Positions 14,637-14,771 of a stretch of 14,771 nt of DNA are shown in pieces. Numbering within the stretch: the stretch's first letter is position 1; each line of letters opens with the position of its first letter. A model generated the notes under the pieces. The model saw only the letters and a program-made list of their open reading frames with translations. It was not told where the DNA came from and did not search any database. This DNA comes from Chloroflexota bacterium (lineage in GTDB: Bacteria; Chloroflexota; Anaerolineae; Promineifilales; Promineifilaceae), in contig JAAEOP010000301.1 in assembly GCA_024223125.1 (NCBI GenBank), forward strand, positions 1 through 14,771, written 5' to 3'. Made by a program: the position numbers and the translations under genes.

Positions 14637-14770
14637 GAGATTTGTTCCCATCCGCATGGAAGCACGCAGCGAACGCCTGACGGCCGACGCGCTCTCCATG
14701 CGGGATAAAGGGACTTGCTTAAGGCAGGCCGCACAACGTATACATATCCGGCAGACCAAATATGGACAGC
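14633..14770 (-). CDS. Possible C-terminus of an upstream operon gene, cut by window edge
   Basis: A frame is open from the right edge to a TGA at 14635-14633 and encodes 45 residues, rich in Arg and Trp, ending GWEQIS. Its stop overlaps the ATG of the PrgI-like gene as ATGA, the usual sign of coupled genes in an operon. No family can be recognised from this fragment. The competing frame (in line with the PrgI-like gene) is also open and Cys-rich, so reading-frame choice rests on the overlap alone. Confidence 0.35.
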   Translation of the reverse strand, partial: AVHIWSAGYVYVVRPALSKSLYPAWRARRPSGVRCVLPCGWEQIS

Positions 14771-14771
14771 A

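Noticed and set aside
14637..14759. Cys-rich N-terminal extension of the PrgI-like protein
   Set aside because: It starts with TTG without a ribosome site and does not suit a small membrane protein; the ATGA overlap at 14633-14636 gives a simpler start.

Overview
The window looks like part of a conjugative or mobilisable element (ICE or large plasmid) in a bacterium that is probably a Chloroflexota (Anaerolineae-like) or a relative. The taxonomic guess is inference, resting on a DUF370/RemA-type gene at the left edge, VirB4/coupling-protein/Prim-Pol types far from the proteobacterial forms, and a strong excess of the palindrome CGGCCG (about 40 copies by eye). No rRNA, tRNA, integrase, relaxase or CRISPR array was seen.

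Layout. Bases 1-1649 read rightwards: the end of a RemA/DUF370-like gene, a four-helix membrane protein, an RNase HI-fold nuclease with all four catalytic acids, and a stand-alone Cas2 protein. From 1843 to the right edge every gene reads leftwards. In order of transcription these are: a possible gene fragment at the edge, a small PrgI/VirB3-like membrane protein, a VirB4-type ATPase, a 62-residue protein, a coupling-protein-like protein without a Walker A motif, a 48-residue single-helix membrane peptide, an intact VirD4/TraG-like coupling ATPase, a Prim-Pol primase, an AAA ATPase with a DUF234-like tail, and a large replication initiator candidate with a DnaA domain I-like C-terminus. The first eight are tightly packed and look like one conjugation operon that ends with its primase.

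Two non-coding stretches carry most of the regulation. The 343-bp gap 5844-6186 is AT-rich and full of palindromes that overlap sigma70-like promoters pointing at the AAA ATPase. The gap upstream of the replication gene (4024-4361) has a rightward sigma70-like promoter, a short two-hairpin RNA and an intrinsic terminator. This is the geometry of a countertranscript RNA controlling Rep synthesis. The replication gene also contains four 20-bp direct repeats in its reading frame, which look like iterons of an origin embedded in the gene.

How the parts may work together (inference). The VirB3/VirB4 proteins and the coupling ATPases would move single-stranded DNA between cells, and the Prim-Pol would prime the complementary strand. 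The Rep protein, its internal repeats and the antisense RNA candidate would form an autonomous, copy-controlled replicon. The Cas2/RNase H/membrane-protein trio is an unexplained accessory module beside it.
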